A stretch of DNA of 59,468 nucleotides from Lachnospiraceae bacterium (GTDB lineage: Bacteria; Bacillota; Clostridia; Lachnospirales; Lachnospiraceae): NCBI GenBank assembly GCA_022797535.1, contig JAAWKU010000003.1, positions 1 to 59,468 of the forward strand, in the 5' to 3' direction. The notes below the pieces were generated by a model. That model was not told where the DNA came from, made no database searches, and worked only from the letters and a program-made list of their open reading frames with translations. This document shows positions 1-9,693 of the stretch, piece by piece; the first letter of the stretch is position 1, and each line of letters begins with the position of its first letter. Both the position numbers and the translations under genes were made by a program.

Positions 1-1437
1 ATCATGGCCGCACAGCAGGCCCTGACAGCTTATCAGGAACAGGAGGACAGCCAGGAGGATCTGACCAGGATTCCCATGCTGGCCAGAGAGGATATCGGCA
101 GGGAGGCCAGGAAGCTGGTCAATGAAGAGGCCCGCATCGGGGACATCCCGGCGCTGCGCCACAACCTGTACACCAACGGCATTGCTTATATCCGCATGGT
201 CTTTTCCCTGGACGGGGTGCCGGAGCGCCTGTATCCCTATGTGGGTGTGCTGAATGCCTGTCTGGGACTGCTGAATACGGAGCATTACAGCTACGGTCAG
301 CTGTCCAATGAAATTGATCTGAATACCGGCGGCATCGGCACCGCCAACAATATATATGGTAATGTGGAGAATACAGATGTGTTCAAGGCCACTCTGGACC
401 TGAAGGTAAAGGTGCTGTACGGTAATATTCATAAGGCCATGGAACTGTTGCGGGAGATCGCCATGACCTCTGATTTCAGGGATGAAAAGCGGTTGCTGGA
501 GATCGTGTCCGAAGGGCAGTCCCAGATGCAGTCTCAGATGGCGTCCAGGGGAGACCGCACGGCGTTAAACCACGCCCTGGCCTATGGCAGCGTGTCCGGC
601 GCCGTCAGCGAGACTGTATCCGGTATCCCTTATTTCCGCCTGCTGACCCGGATCCAGTCTCACTTTGAGGAGGAGAAGGGGGTGTTGATGCAGGCGCTGG
701 AGGAATTGGCAGCCGTCATTTTCCGCAAGGAGAATCTGCTGGTGGATTATGTGGGCACCCAGGAGGGCTGGGAAAAGTTGGAAGGGGAGGCCTCCTGGTT
801 TGCGGGGAAGCTGCATGAAGATCCGGTGGAGACCGGCAGTTACCATCCTGTTCCCCAGAGGAAGCAGGAAGGTTTCATGACCGCCGGGCAGGTATTGTAT
901 GTGTGCCGGGCAGGCAATTTCAAAAAGAAGGGACTGCCTTACAAGGGGACGCTGCGTTTTCTGCAGATGATGATGAGGTATGATTATTTGTGGGTCAACC
1001 TTCGGGTCAAGGGAGGGGCTTACGGCTGTAACTGCAGCTTTGGAAGATCCGGTGAGAGCGGCTTTACTTCCTACCGGGATCCCAATCTGAAGAATACGGT
1101 GGAGGTTTATGAAAAGGCGGCGGAGACAGTGGAGAAGTTCACTGCTGATGAACGTGTCATGACACAGTATATCATCGGCGCTGTCAGCGAGATGGACACT
1201 CCCATGAACCCGGCTGCCTGTGGTCTGTTCTCCCTGAGCGCGTATCTCTGCGGCATCAGCCAGGAGATGCTGGATCAGGAGCGAGCCCAGCTTTTGGAGG
1301 CTACCCAGGAGGATATCCGGGAATTGGCCGCTTATATCCGGGCATTCATGCAGGACGACTTCTTGTGCGTGGTGGGCAACGCCCAGAAGATTCGGGAAGA
1401 GAAAGAATTATTCCTGGCCACGGAGACCTTGTTCTGA
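1..1437 (+). CDS. Insulinase-family zinc peptidase (M16C, presequence-protease type), C-terminal part
   Basis: The frame is already open at base 1, so the gene begins outside the window and only the last 478 or so residues are seen. These match the C-terminal half of M16C peptidases (PreP/Cym1 type), large clamshell enzymes that degrade unfolded peptides in the cytoplasm. Visible marks are the M16C-associated region (HNLYTNGIAYIRMVFSLDG near residue 57) and the inactive C-terminal lobe with RVKGGAYG near residue 335, which lines the substrate chamber in this family. The zinc-binding HxxEH motif would lie in the missing N-terminal half. The next gene follows after 30 bp on the same strand, so the two may be co-transcribed. 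Confidence 0.85.
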   Translation: MMAAQQALTAYQEQEDSQEDLTRIPMLAREDIGREARKLVNEEARIGDIPALRHNLYTNGIAYIRMVFSLDGVPERLYPYVGVLNACLGLLNTEHYSYGQLSNEIDLNTGGIGTANNIYGNVENTDVFKATLDLKVKVLYGNIHKAMELLREIAMTSDFRDEKRLLEIVSEGQSQMQSQMASRGDRTALNHALAYGSVSGAVSETVSGIPYFRLLTRIQSHFEEEKGVLMQALEELAAVIFRKENLLVDYVGTQEGWEKLEGEASWFAGKLHEDPVETGSYHPVPQRKQEGFMTAGQVLYVCRAGNFKKKGLPYKGTLRFLQMMMRYDYLWVNLRVKGGAYGCNCSFGRSGESGFTSYRDPNLKNTVEVYEKAAETVEKFTADERVMTQYIIGAVSEMDTPMNPAACGLFSLSAYLCGISQEMLDQERAQLLEATQEDIRELAAYIRAFMQDDFLCVVGNAQKIREEKELFLATETLF

Positions 1438-1467
1438 GTTACTGCAGAGGAGGGAAGGGGGCATATA

Positions 1468-2490
1468 ATGAAAACAACAAAGTGGGTAAGGGGGCTGTTT
1501 GTCTTGCTTCTGGCGCTGGCGTTGACGGCCTGCGGCGGCGTTGCCGCCGACAGTGCGTCGCCCCAGGCTGAGGCTTGGAATTCCGGTTCCGGCACAGGGA
1601 GCATGTTCCAGGAGTCTGCAATGGATTCCCTGGGCATGGATTCGGGCTATCCCAACATGGAGGAGGGCAGGTATGACGCCGGCGAAGGCCCTTCGCCAGA
1701 GCAGCAGGCTGCCAGGCAGGACAGCAGCCGCAAGCTGATCCGCACGGTGAATCTGTCCGTGGAGACCCGGGAGTTTGACGCGGTCATGGATACCTTGGAG
1801 CAGAGGGTCGCGGAACTGGGAGGCTATATTGAGCGCATGGAAACCTACAACGGCAGCGTCTACAGCAGCTACCGTTCCAGCCGCAGCGCCAACATGACTG
1901 CCCGGATTCCGGCAGCACAGCTAAACGGTTTTTTGAATGAAGTGTCCGAGATCAGCAATGTGACCAGACGCTCGGAGAATGTGCAGGACGTGACGCTGGA
2001 ATATGTGGACATGGCAAGTCATAAAAAGACTTTGCAGGCGGAGCATGACCGGCTGCTGGAGCTGATGGAGCAGGCGGAGAGCATAGAGGATATTATTACC
2101 ATCGAGGAGCGCCTGTCCAACGTACGGTATCAGATCGAGAGCATGGAGGCTCAGCTTCGGACTTATGACAACAAGGTGGACTACAGCACCGTATATCTGG
2201 ATGTGAGCGAGGTGCAGGAACTGACGCCGGTGCATGAGGAGACCCTGTGGGAGAGGATCAGCGGCGGTTTCATGGAGGACCTGAAAGGAATCGGCAACGG
2301 CGCGCTGGAGATCCTGGTCTGGCTGCTGGTACATATTCCAACTCTGGCGCTGTGGGCCCTGGCGGTCACCCTGTTTATTCTATGGATCAGATGGTATATG
2401 AAGCGCAGCCGGAGGAAGGCTGAGAAGAGATTGCAGGCAGCGGCAGGGAACACCGCCCCGGGAAACGGAGATACGGATGGAAAAGAATGA
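1468..2490 (+). CDS. DUF4349 lipoprotein with C-terminal membrane anchor
   Basis: A protein of 340 residues with a lipoprotein signal peptide (lipobox LTAC at about residues 19-22) and a low-complexity linker to about residue 85. A DUF4349 domain follows (about 90-255): an RKLIRTVNLSVETREFD strand, then a long charged coiled coil (about 180-230). A membrane helix (about 275-300) and a basic tail close the protein. DUF4349 proteins are cell-surface proteins of unknown biochemical role; some have been discussed as envelope-stress partners. The start has a clear GGAGGGAAGG ribosome site. The last 14 bp overlap era, which suggests translational coupling. Domain assignment is by pattern recognition. 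Confidence 0.8.
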   Translation: MKTTKWVRGLFVLLLALALTACGGVAADSASPQAEAWNSGSGTGSMFQESAMDSLGMDSGYPNMEEGRYDAGEGPSPEQQAARQDSSRKLIRTVNLSVETREFDAVMDTLEQRVAELGGYIERMETYNGSVYSSYRSSRSANMTARIPAAQLNGFLNEVSEISNVTRRSENVQDVTLEYVDMASHKKTLQAEHDRLLELMEQAESIEDIITIEERLSNVRYQIESMEAQLRTYDNKVDYSTVYLDVSEVQELTPVHEETLWERISGGFMEDLKGIGNGALEILVWLLVHIPTLALWALAVTLFILWIRWYMKRSRRKAEKRLQAAAGNTAPGNGDTDGKE

Positions 2491-3406
2491 AATATCTACG
2501 GGTGGTAACCCGGCGTACAAGTCAGGCTTTGTGACATTGATCGGCCGCCCCAACGTGGGGAAATCCACCCTGATGAACAGACTCATCGGTCAGAAGATCG
2601 CCATAACCAGCGATAAGCCCCAGACCACCCGCAATCGGATTCAGACAGTGTACACTTCGGAGGAGGGGCAGATTGTGTTTGTGGATACTCCCGGCATTCA
2701 CAAGGCCAAGAACAAGCTGGGAGACTATATGGTAAACGTGGCGGAGCGTACTCTGTCCGAGGTGGACGTGATCCTGTGGCTGGTGGAGCCCAGCAATTTC
2801 ATCGGGGCGGGGGAGCGCCATATTATGGATCAACTGCAAAAGACCCGGACTCCCGTGATTCTGGTGATCAACAAGGCAGACACTGTGAAAAGGGAAGAGA
2901 TCCTGCCCTATATAGACCATTACCGGAAACAGATGGATTTTCAGGAGATTGTGCCGGTGTCGGCTCTGAAGGGGGACAACACGGACACGCTGGTGTCCTG
3001 TATCATGAAGTACCTTCCCTATGGTCCGGCATTTTATGACGAGGATACCGTCACTGACCAGCCCATGCGGCAGATTGTGGCGGAACTGATCCGGGAGAAA
3101 GCCCTGCGGCTGCTGGAGGAGGAGATTCCCCACGGCATCGCAGTCAGCATCGAAAGGATGCAGTACCGCAGGAATCTCTGCGATATTGAGGCCACCATCG
3201 TGTGCGAGCGGGATTCCCACAAGGGTATCATTATCGGCAAGGGGGGCAGTATGTTAAAACGGATCGGGTCGGCGGCCAGGCCGGACATCGAGGATCTGCT
3301 GGAGCGGCATGTGAATCTACAGCTCTGGGTCAAGGTAAAGAAGGACTGGCGGGACAGCGATTTTCTGATGAAAAATTTTGGCTATAACCCCAGAGATATC
3401 CAGTAG
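2477..3406 (+). CDS. era: GTPase Era
   Basis: Era binds the 3' end of 16S rRNA and helps mature the 30S subunit. At 309 residues it has the normal family length. The G domain shows the P-loop GRPNVGKST (residues 23-31), a switch-I segment with QTTRNRIQ, the DTPG box followed by IHKAKNKLG, and the NKAD specificity motif. The C-terminal KH RNA-binding domain carries GIIIGKGGSMLKRIG. The gene starts inside the 3' end of the DUF4349 gene and is followed by a yqzL-like gene and recO, the usual Firmicute neighbourhood. Confidence 0.97.
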   Translation: MEKNEISTGGNPAYKSGFVTLIGRPNVGKSTLMNRLIGQKIAITSDKPQTTRNRIQTVYTSEEGQIVFVDTPGIHKAKNKLGDYMVNVAERTLSEVDVILWLVEPSNFIGAGERHIMDQLQKTRTPVILVINKADTVKREEILPYIDHYRKQMDFQEIVPVSALKGDNTDTLVSCIMKYLPYGPAFYDEDTVTDQPMRQIVAELIREKALRLLEEEIPHGIAVSIERMQYRRNLCDIEATIVCERDSHKGIIIGKGGSMLKRIGSAARPDIEDLLERHVNLQLWVKVKKDWRDSDFLMKNFGYNPRDIQ

Positions 3407-3517
3407 CGTTTATGGTTCATGATCTCTCACCGGCGCATAGAAAAATCAAAAATGCAGACCCTATTTACGCAGCGATAGATACGGCGTCGCAAGATACTGG
3501 ATATGGGGGAAGAGTTG

Positions 3518-3718
3518 ATGCGAGAGACGGCAGAGAGCAGCAGAGCAGGGTACTGGCAGAAGTTTGAGAACACCGGGAGGGTGGAGGATTATCTGCGGTA
3601 TTCCTGGGGTGGGGGAACGCAGGAAGCGATGGCGGGAAGCGGAAAGTCAGGAGCAGATCCACATGCAGGATTTTATCATAGTGACAGGAATGGTACTGAA
3701 ACAGACGCCTATCGGTGA
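3518..3718 (+). CDS. Small YqzL-like protein between era and recO
   Basis: A 66-codon reading frame whose core YWQKFENTGRVEDYLRYS resembles Bacillus YqzL, a small protein of unknown role encoded at the same place between era and recO. The ATG at 3518 is preferred over the one at 3503 because GGGGGA lies 7-8 nt before it. The 3' third overlaps the start of recO in another frame by 56 nt, so the tail after the conserved core may be only loosely constrained. Position and the W..F..TG...YL pattern support the call; the short length leaves real doubt. Confidence 0.55.
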   Translation: MRETAESSRAGYWQKFENTGRVEDYLRYSWGGGTQEAMAGSGKSGADPHAGFYHSDRNGTETDAYR

Positions 3719-4313
3719 ATATGATAGGCGTATCTGTTTGCTCACAAAGGAAAGAGGAAAGATCGCAGCGTTCGTGAAGGGTTCCCGCAAGCCGGGAAAT
3801 CGCTTAAGCAGCGCTGCCAACCCTTTTTCCTTTGGCGCATTTAAGCTGTATGAGGGAAAGACCTCCTACAATGTGGCGGACGTGGAGATTCAGAATTATT
3901 TTGAACCCCTTCGAAGGGACTACATAGGCGCTTACTACGGTATGTATTTTGCGGAGCTGGCAGATTATTATACCCGGGAGAACAACGATGAGAGGCAGAT
4001 GCTGAAACTTCTTTACCAGTCCCTGCGGGCCCTGTGCGCTCCTTCCATCCCCAACGAACTGGTGCGGTGTATCTATGAGATCAAGAGTATCGCCGTCAAC
4101 GGGGAGTTCCCCGGCGTGCGGCAGGACAGGGAACTGGAAGCGTCCACGGTTTACACCCTGGAGTACATCGTTTCCAGCAGTGTGGAGAAACTTTATACCT
4201 TCACGGTGACGCCCCGTGTACTGGCGCAGCTTCAGGAGGAGGCTCGGTGGTACTGTGGAAAAATTATCTCCCATGATTTCAAAAGTCTGGAAATTCTGGA
4301 AAGTCTCTGTTGA
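3663..4313 (+). CDS. recO: DNA repair protein RecO
   Basis: RecO loads RecA with RecR in the RecFOR recombination-repair pathway. I place the start at the ATG at 3663 because the RecO N-terminus begins there (MQDFIIVTGMVLKQTPIGEYDRR-like OB fold) and AGGAG lies 9 nt upstream; the frame is open further 5' with non-family sequence. The OB-fold part covers about residues 1-80 and the helical part the rest. At 216 residues it is somewhat shorter than the usual 240-255, and I see no four-cysteine zinc site. It follows era and the YqzL-like frame. Confidence 0.93.
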   Translation: MQDFIIVTGMVLKQTPIGEYDRRICLLTKERGKIAAFVKGSRKPGNRLSSAANPFSFGAFKLYEGKTSYNVADVEIQNYFEPLRRDYIGAYYGMYFAELADYYTRENNDERQMLKLLYQSLRALCAPSIPNELVRCIYEIKSIAVNGEFPGVRQDRELEASTVYTLEYIVSSSVEKLYTFTVTPRVLAQLQEEARWYCGKIISHDFKSLEILESLC

Positions 4314-4338
4314 AAAACGGGGACAAGTCGGCTATAAT
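4310..4338 (+). promoter_or_regulatory. Sigma-A promoter for the lipoprotein-glyS unit
   Basis: TTGAAA (4310-4315) and TATAAT (4333-4338) are separated by exactly 17 bp, with an A/T-rich start region after them. The promoter overlaps the recO stop codon and lies about 45 bp before the lipoprotein start codon, so it probably drives the lipoprotein gene and glyS. Confidence 0.75.
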
Positions 4339-4381
4339 ATAAAAGATACTTTATCGGATTGTGTGAAAGGATCGGGCTTAT

Positions 4382-5020
4382 ATGAGGAGCAGAAAAAGAG
4401 GGATTGCGGCGCTGGCGGCAGCGGGAATATGCATGCTGGCCCTGGCGGGATGCAGCGAGACGCCGGCGCAGGAGCCCGTCAGTACCTCCACGGTAGTGCT
4501 GGCGGCGGACGGCAGCTTCACCCGATGCCAGGTGGAGGCGTTTGACGGGGAGGATTACCTGCTGGACGAGTTGGAAAGCATGATCCGCCAGGAAGTGGAG
4601 GACTATCTGAGCGGAGGGGCCGGAGACGGCGGCGCTGTGGCTGTGGAGCAGGTGAGCGCCCTGGAGGGAAGCAGGGATCAGGCCATGGTGGCGCTGCGCT
4701 TTGCCGACAGCCGGGTATATGAGGATTACCGGGCACAGGTGGATCAGCAGCCCTGCAGGCTGTTCTACGGAACGGTGCAGGAAGCCCTGGCGGAAGGCTA
4801 TGATCTGGCGGGAGCGCTGCAGGATATGAAGAAGGGAACGCCCCTCACCCCAGAGCAGCTTGCCAAGATCGGTGACAAGTTCGTGTTGGTGTTTGAGGAA
4901 GCCCTGCAGATTCGGTGCCCATCCAAGGTGTTGTATATCAGCGGCAATGTGAAACTCACCGAGGCAGGGTATGTGGACGGCACAGAGGGAGAAGGTCTGA
5001 AATACGTGGTGATAAAATAG
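4382..5020 (+). CDS. Unrecognised lipoprotein upstream of glyS
   Basis: A 212-residue protein with a lipoprotein signal peptide: basic start MRSRKRG, a hydrophobic stretch, and lipobox LAGC at about residues 20-23. It should be exported and lipid-anchored to the outer face of the membrane. The mature part is acidic, with alternating helix and strand and no motif I can name. It has its own consensus promoter (4310-4338) and is followed after 47 bp by glyS, so the two are probably co-transcribed. No enzyme function can be assigned. Confidence 0.8.
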   Translation: MRSRKRGIAALAAAGICMLALAGCSETPAQEPVSTSTVVLAADGSFTRCQVEAFDGEDYLLDELESMIRQEVEDYLSGGAGDGGAVAVEQVSALEGSRDQAMVALRFADSRVYEDYRAQVDQQPCRLFYGTVQEALAEGYDLAGALQDMKKGTPLTPEQLAKIGDKFVLVFEEALQIRCPSKVLYISGNVKLTEAGYVDGTEGEGLKYVVIK

Positions 5021-5030
5021 AATAAAGCAA

Positions 5031-5050
5031 GGGAATATGCGGAATTTAAA
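5031..5050 (+). repeat. Partial copy of the TGCGGAACTATAA intergenic element (glyS)
   Basis: The bases AGGGAATATGCGGAATTTAA just before the glyS ribosome site resemble the conserved 3' box of the larger repeats near 9664, 34289 and 43677 (AGGG..ATGCGGAACTATAA). The hairpin part is absent. This is the weakest copy and could be chance. Confidence 0.35.
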
Positions 5051-5067
5051 GCAGGAGGAGAGTACTT

Positions 5068-6456
5068 ATGGAAAAGACGATGGAAAAGATTGTGGCGCTG
5101 GCAAAATCAAGGGGCTTTGTATATCCGGGCTCGGAGATCTACGGCGGCCTGGCCAATACCTGGGACTACGGCAATCTGGGCGTGGAACTCAAAAACAATG
5201 TGAAGAGGGCATGGTGGCAGAAGTTTGTGCAGGAGAATCCTTACAATGTGGGCGTGGACTGTGCCATTCTGATGAACCCCAGGACCTGGGAGGCCAGCGG
5301 ACATTTGGGCGGCTTTTCCGATCCCCTTATGGACTGCCGGGAATGCCATGAGCGTTTCCGCGCGGATAAGCTGATCGAGGACTTCTGTGAGGAGAAGGGT
5401 ATCGCCCTGGAGGAGAGCGTGGATGCCTGGAGCCAGGAGCAGATGAAGAGCTTTGTGGAGGAACATCAGATTCCCTGCCCCGGCTGCGGCAAACATAATT
5501 TTACGGATATCCGCCAGTTTAACCTGATGTTCAAGACCTTCCAGGGCGTGACCGAGGATGCCAAGAATACGGTGTATCTGCGGCCTGAAACTGCCCAGGG
5601 CATCTTTGTGAACTTCAAGAATGTGCAGAGAACTTCCAGAAAGAAGATTCCCTTCGGTATCGGTCAGATCGGCAAGGCGTTCCGAAACGAAATCACCCCG
5701 GGTAATTTCACCTTCCGTACCAGAGAGTTTGAGCAGATGGAACTGGAGTTTTTCTGTGAGCCCGGCACGGATCTGGAGTGGTTCCAGTACTGGAGAGGCT
5801 TCTGCCGCGACTGGCTGCAGTCTCTGGGTATCAAGGAGGAGGAGATGCGGCTGCGTGATCACAGCCCGGAGGAACTGTGCTTCTACAGCAAGGGCACTAC
5901 GGATATCGAGTTTCTGTTCCCCTTTGGCTGGGGCGAACTCTGGGGGATAGCGGACAGGACGGATTATGACCTGACCCAGCATCAGAACACCTCCGGCGAG
6001 GATATGTCCTATTTTGATGATGAGAAGAAAGAGAAATATGTGCCCTATGTGGTGGAACCTTCTCTGGGCGCGGACCGGGTGGTGCTTGCTTTCCTGTGTT
6101 CGGCCTATGATGAGGAGGATCTGGGGGACGGGGACATGCGCACGGTACTGCGTTTCCATCCTGCCCTGGCGCCCGTGAAAATCGGTGTGCTGCCTCTTTC
6201 CAAGAAGCTGGCGGAGGGTGCGGAGAAGATATATGGACAGCTGTCCAGGCGGTATAACTGTGAGTATGACGACAGAGGCAACATCGGCAAGCGTTACCGC
6301 CGTCAGGATGAGATCGGCACACCTTTCTGTGTGACCTATGATTTTGACTCAGAGACGGACAACTGCGTGACCGTTCGTTTCCGCGATTCCATGGAGCAGG
6401 AAAGGGTGCCCATCGCGGAGTTGGACGCCTACTTTGCGGATAAGTTTATGTTTTAG
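5068..6456 (+). CDS. glyS: Glycyl-tRNA synthetase, single-chain type
   Basis: Charges tRNA-Gly with glycine. The 462-residue protein is the homodimeric class II form, not the two-subunit glyQ/glyS form. Visible marks are the N-terminal [20 protein letters not shown] segment, motif 1 around [19 protein letters not shown], a Cys-rich pair of knuckles (CRECHERF near residue 89 and CPGCGKHNF near 143), motif 2 with the [20 protein letters not shown] signature, motif 3 near [14 protein letters not shown], and a C-terminal anticodon-binding domain beginning about residue 350. AGGAGGAG precedes the ATG at good spacing. I looked for a T-box leader and did not find one. Confidence 0.97.
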   Translation: MEKTMEKIVALAKSRGFVYPGSEIYGGLANTWDYGNLGVELKNNVKRAWWQKFVQENPYNVGVDCAILMNPRTWEASGHLGGFSDPLMDCRECHERFRADKLIEDFCEEKGIALEESVDAWSQEQMKSFVEEHQIPCPGCGKHNFTDIRQFNLMFKTFQGVTEDAKNTVYLRPETAQGIFVNFKNVQRTSRKKIPFGIGQIGKAFRNEITPGNFTFRTREFEQMELEFFCEPGTDLEWFQYWRGFCRDWLQSLGIKEEEMRLRDHSPEELCFYSKGTTDIEFLFPFGWGELWGIADRTDYDLTQHQNTSGEDMSYFDDEKKEKYVPYVVEPSLGADRVVLAFLCSAYDEEDLGDGDMRTVLRFHPALAPVKIGVLPLSKKLAEGAEKIYGQLSRRYNCEYDDRGNIGKRYRRQDEIGTPFCVTYDFDSETDNCVTVRFRDSMEQERVPIAELDAYFADKFMF

Positions 6457-6485
6457 GATAAAAGGATAGGGCTGCTCCGGGGACA

Positions 6486-6510
6486 GGTATCGTCTGATTC
6501 AGGCGATACC
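6486..6510 (+). repeat. Inverted repeat after glyS
   Basis: GGTATCG (6486-6492) and CGATACC (6504-6510) form a perfect 7-bp stem with an 11-nt loop, inside a G/C-rich stretch 30 bp past the glyS stop. It lacks a direct U-run, although TTTT occurs at 6530, so it may be a weak terminator, an mRNA 3' end protector or a partial read-through point into the next gene. Confidence 0.45.
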
Positions 6511-6590
6511 TCGCCCTGTGGCGGCCTGTTTTGATACGGAACCAAACCCCTGAAGGTGGATGTGGTACTGAAATAGAGGTGTATGGAGTT

Positions 6591-9575
6591 ATGGAGAAGG
6601 CAGAAATTTTCAGCGTATTGGGAATCGGAGAAAACTGTGGGGAGAAGGAGATCAGGGAAGCGTACCGGGAAAGACTGGCGGTGACCAATCCCGAGGACAA
6701 CCCGGAGGGATTCAAGCGCCTGCGTCAGGCTTACGAGGAGGCCCTTGCTTTGGCAAGACAACCCCAGGAGGAACAGGAGAAGCAGGAGGATACCACGGAG
6801 ACCGGCTTGTGGGTGGCTCAGGCTGCCAGGCTCTACGGCACTCTGGAGGGCAGACAGAATCTGGAGGCATGGCGGGAACTGTTTTCTCAGGAGATTTACC
6901 AGTCCCTGGATGGGGAGGCGGAGTGTCAGGAAAAACTGCTGGTTTTTTTGATGCAGCATTATAAACTGCCCACCGGGATTTGGAATCTGTTGGAGGAAAA
7001 GCTGGAGATCTGTAAGAACCAGACCCGCCTGAAGGAAATGTTTCCGGCGGATTTCATCGACTATCTGGTGAGCCGGGTGACCCGGGGGGAGGATGTGGAA
7101 TTTTCCCAGTTTGAGGGGCCTCAGGACGGGGATTACGACTCCTTCCTGCAGTGCTATGACAACTGCTGGGGGGCGCTGCAGGAGAAAAAGCTGGAGTACG
7201 CGGCCCAGCTTTTGGAGGAGAGCGGACGTATGGGGATCTGGCATCCCTGCATGGAAGTGTGCCGGGCCCGCTATTACCAGGCCAACGGCCGGCAGGAAGA
7301 GGCCGTGAACTGCATGAGGGAATTGCAGCGAAAGTTTCCAGGGGATGAATTGATAGAGTTTAACCTGGCCCAGCTGCTGTGGGAACAGGGGCAGACGGAG
7401 GAGGCTGCCCGGTGTTTCCAGGGGATCAAGGAACGGAATGACAAGCATTATACCGCCAATCTGCGTCTCTCCCAGTGGTACCATGACCGGGGGGAGGACC
7501 AGAAGGCCAAGAAGTGTGCGGAAGAAGTGCTGTCCTCCGGTTATGACGATAATTTTCACCAGCTGCTGAAGGAGATCAACGCCGGACTGGAGAAGGAGCT
7601 GGAGAGAAACGTAAGTCTCTACGACAGCCCGGGAGACGTGCTGGAATTGGGCTGGTGCTATCTGCAGGACGAAAGGTTTTCCCGGGGAATCCGCCTGGTG
7701 AAGGAGATAGAGGACCGGGTTCCCGAGGGGCGTCTGGAGGAGTACCTGGGTCTGATGACCAAACTTTACCGGGAAGCGGCGGAATATGAGAAATCCATCG
7801 GCTACGCCAAGCGGTGGCGGCAGGCGTTAGAGAAGAGAATTCCCACGGTGGAGGGAGAAGCGCTGGAGAAGGACCAGGACCGGCTGCGCCAGTCCCATGC
7901 CATCTGCATGCAGTGCTACCGCGCGCTGGGGTATCTGGATAAGTCTTATTACGAAAAGGCGCTGGAGGAGGCAGACGCCATGGAGGCAGTCAATCCCCAT
8001 GATATAGGGGTGCTGATGGAGCGCGCTCAGACCTATCTGGATATGGAGGAGTATGAGAAATGTCTGGACCTGGTTAAACGCCTGGTGCAGGAGTACAGAG
8101 TTTACGCGGCCCTGGCTACGGCACTGGAGGCCTGCCGCAGACAGTGGGACGCCTCCGGCGTGATACAGACGGGACGTCAGCTGATCCAGTTCTTTCCCGA
8201 CTATGCCAGACCCTATGTGGATATGGCCAAGGTATATCTGGATCTGGACTACACCAGGGAATTGGAAGAACTGCTGGCGGAGGCCAGGGAAAAAGGCATT
8301 GAGAGTCCGTATCTGGAGGCTTATGCCTACCAGAAAGACCATAAGGTCAGCACTGAACTGATGCAGAAAAAGGTGGAAAAATTCAGGAGTATCTTTCTGG
8401 AGCACGTGGAAAACGGGGATCTCTCCTTCTATGAGCCGGGGCTGACGCAGCTTACAGAATACCTCTACCATGCGCCGGGGGCCTATCTGCTGGTGGAGAG
8501 GGGAATCTTTCACAAGGCAGCCCACCACTATAAGGAGGCGGTGGCGGACTATGAACAGGTGCTGGCTTATGTGCCCCAGCAGATCTACGCCCTGAACGGT
8601 ATGAGCCAGGTGTATAAGCATCAGGGGGACTATGAACAGGCCATCATCTGCCTGCGCAAGGCCATGCTGTTTGATACAGATGAGGATCTGCAGCCCGGCG
8701 CATCCATGGATATGGCCGATTTGTACCTGCGTGTGGCAGATTACGAAAAAGCCCTGGAATACCTGGAACAGTATGTGAAGTACACAGAGAGCAGAAAACT
8801 GAATACCAGTGTCTACAGGCTGGGCAAGATCGCCACGGGATATGTCCGCAACGGCAGATACGATATGGCGGTAAAGATATTTGAGAGCGCTTACGCCAAA
8901 GATCCCATGGGATTGTTTGAAAAGCTGGCGGATCTGTATCAGGTGACAGGGCAGCCCCAGGAGGCCAGAAATGTACTGAAGCAGTGGGCTGCCAAGCTGA
9001 ATCTTGAAGAGGGCGCTCTGGGAAAGCTGCTTGGCAGGAAAAAGGGCAACGCCGGATACAGCGATTATTATGTGAGCCTGGGCTGGACGGAACTGATCTT
9101 CGGGGATAAGGCCAAGGCAACGAAAGCCTTTGTCAATGCGCTGGACTATCAGCCGGACTTGAGCATGGCGGAAGGAACCCTGTGCGACGCCGTGTTTGCC
9201 TTTACCCTGTGCGGGGAGGAAAAACTGGGGAAAAAGTATGGCGAAAAGCTGAAAGACTGGCTGCGGCAGGAACAGTTTGCCCGGAAAAACGAGTATTATG
9301 AGCAGGAAAAAGGACATCTGCAGCTGGAGTTCCTGGCTGCCTATTATACGGAGCCGGAGGAGAAACTGCAGGAACTGCTGGATCGGGAGGACAAATGTGA
9401 ATGCTGCAACTTCTGTACATATGCCATCTGCAAGGAGATGGAGGGTGTGCGGCTTCTGCTGATGCTTCGCAGAGGGCAGACCAAGGAGGCCCGGGAGCGC
9501 TTATCCCGCAATCTGGAGATCCAGCCTCAGGACGAATATATGCTGGCCATAAAGCATGTGCGCTTTGAGGAGTAG
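6591..9575 (+). CDS. J-domain and TPR-repeat protein, partner of the adjacent Hsp70
   Basis: A 994-residue cytoplasmic protein. Residues 4-57 look like a J domain (helix [15 protein letters not shown], then [15 protein letters not shown]), but the HPD tripeptide that stimulates Hsp70 ATPase is replaced by NPE within NPEDNPEGF (residues 33-41). From about residue 190 to the end it is a long array of tetratricopeptide-like helix pairs with repeated A..Y...A/Y.KA patterns, for example [21 protein letters not shown]. The ATG at 6591 starts the J domain and has GAGGTG upstream; the frame is open 60 bp further 5'. The next gene is an Hsp70, so the pair probably forms a specialised chaperone machine. 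Clients are unknown. Confidence 0.85.
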   Translation: MEKAEIFSVLGIGENCGEKEIREAYRERLAVTNPEDNPEGFKRLRQAYEEALALARQPQEEQEKQEDTTETGLWVAQAARLYGTLEGRQNLEAWRELFSQEIYQSLDGEAECQEKLLVFLMQHYKLPTGIWNLLEEKLEICKNQTRLKEMFPADFIDYLVSRVTRGEDVEFSQFEGPQDGDYDSFLQCYDNCWGALQEKKLEYAAQLLEESGRMGIWHPCMEVCRARYYQANGRQEEAVNCMRELQRKFPGDELIEFNLAQLLWEQGQTEEAARCFQGIKERNDKHYTANLRLSQWYHDRGEDQKAKKCAEEVLSSGYDDNFHQLLKEINAGLEKELERNVSLYDSPGDVLELGWCYLQDERFSRGIRLVKEIEDRVPEGRLEEYLGLMTKLYREAAEYEKSIGYAKRWRQALEKRIPTVEGEALEKDQDRLRQSHAICMQCYRALGYLDKSYYEKALEEADAMEAVNPHDIGVLMERAQTYLDMEEYEKCLDLVKRLVQEYRVYAALATALEACRRQWDASGVIQTGRQLIQFFPDYARPYVDMAKVYLDLDYTRELEELLAEAREKGIESPYLEAYAYQKDHKVSTELMQKKVEKFRSIFLEHVENGDLSFYEPGLTQLTEYLYHAPGAYLLVERGIFHKAAHHYKEAVADYEQVLAYVPQQIYALNGMSQVYKHQGDYEQAIICLRKAMLFDTDEDLQPGASMDMADLYLRVADYEKALEYLEQYVKYTESRKLNTSVYRLGKIATGYVRNGRYDMAVKIFESAYAKDPMGLFEKLADLYQVTGQPQEARNVLKQWAAKLNLEEGALGKLLGRKKGNAGYSDYYVSLGWTELIFGDKAKATKAFVNALDYQPDLSMAEGTLCDAVFAFTLCGEEKLGKKYGEKLKDWLRQEQFARKNEYYEQEKGHLQLEFLAAYYTEPEEKLQELLDREDKCECCNFCTYAICKEMEGVRLLLMLRRGQTKEARERLSRNLEIQPQDEYMLAIKHVRFEE

Positions 9576-9579
9576 CATG

Positions 9580-9675
9580 GCATATATGCCTGGAGCACTG
9601 CTGTCCGAACGGACGCAGAAGGGACAGCCGGGCAGTGCCGGGAGTGCGCGCGGGAAGGGCATGTGCGGAACTAAA
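9580..9675 (+). repeat. Structured intergenic element, copy C (upstream of hsp70)
   Basis: It contains a GCATATATGCCTGGAGCAC box (9580-9598) and a hairpin with outer stem GCACTGC/GCAGTGC (9595-9601 with 9632-9638) and inner stem TGTCC/GGACA (9602-9606 with 9622-9626). A 25-nt spacer and the box TGCGGAACTAAA (9664-9675) follow, just before the ribosome site. The same order of parts occurs at 34174-34302 and 43573-43689 with different stem sequences. Confidence 0.6.
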
Positions 9676-9693
9676 CATAGAAAGAGGAAATAT

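Noticed and set aside
6486..6510. The stem after glyS as a normal intrinsic terminator
   Set aside because: There is no T-run directly after the stem; I keep it only as an inverted repeat.
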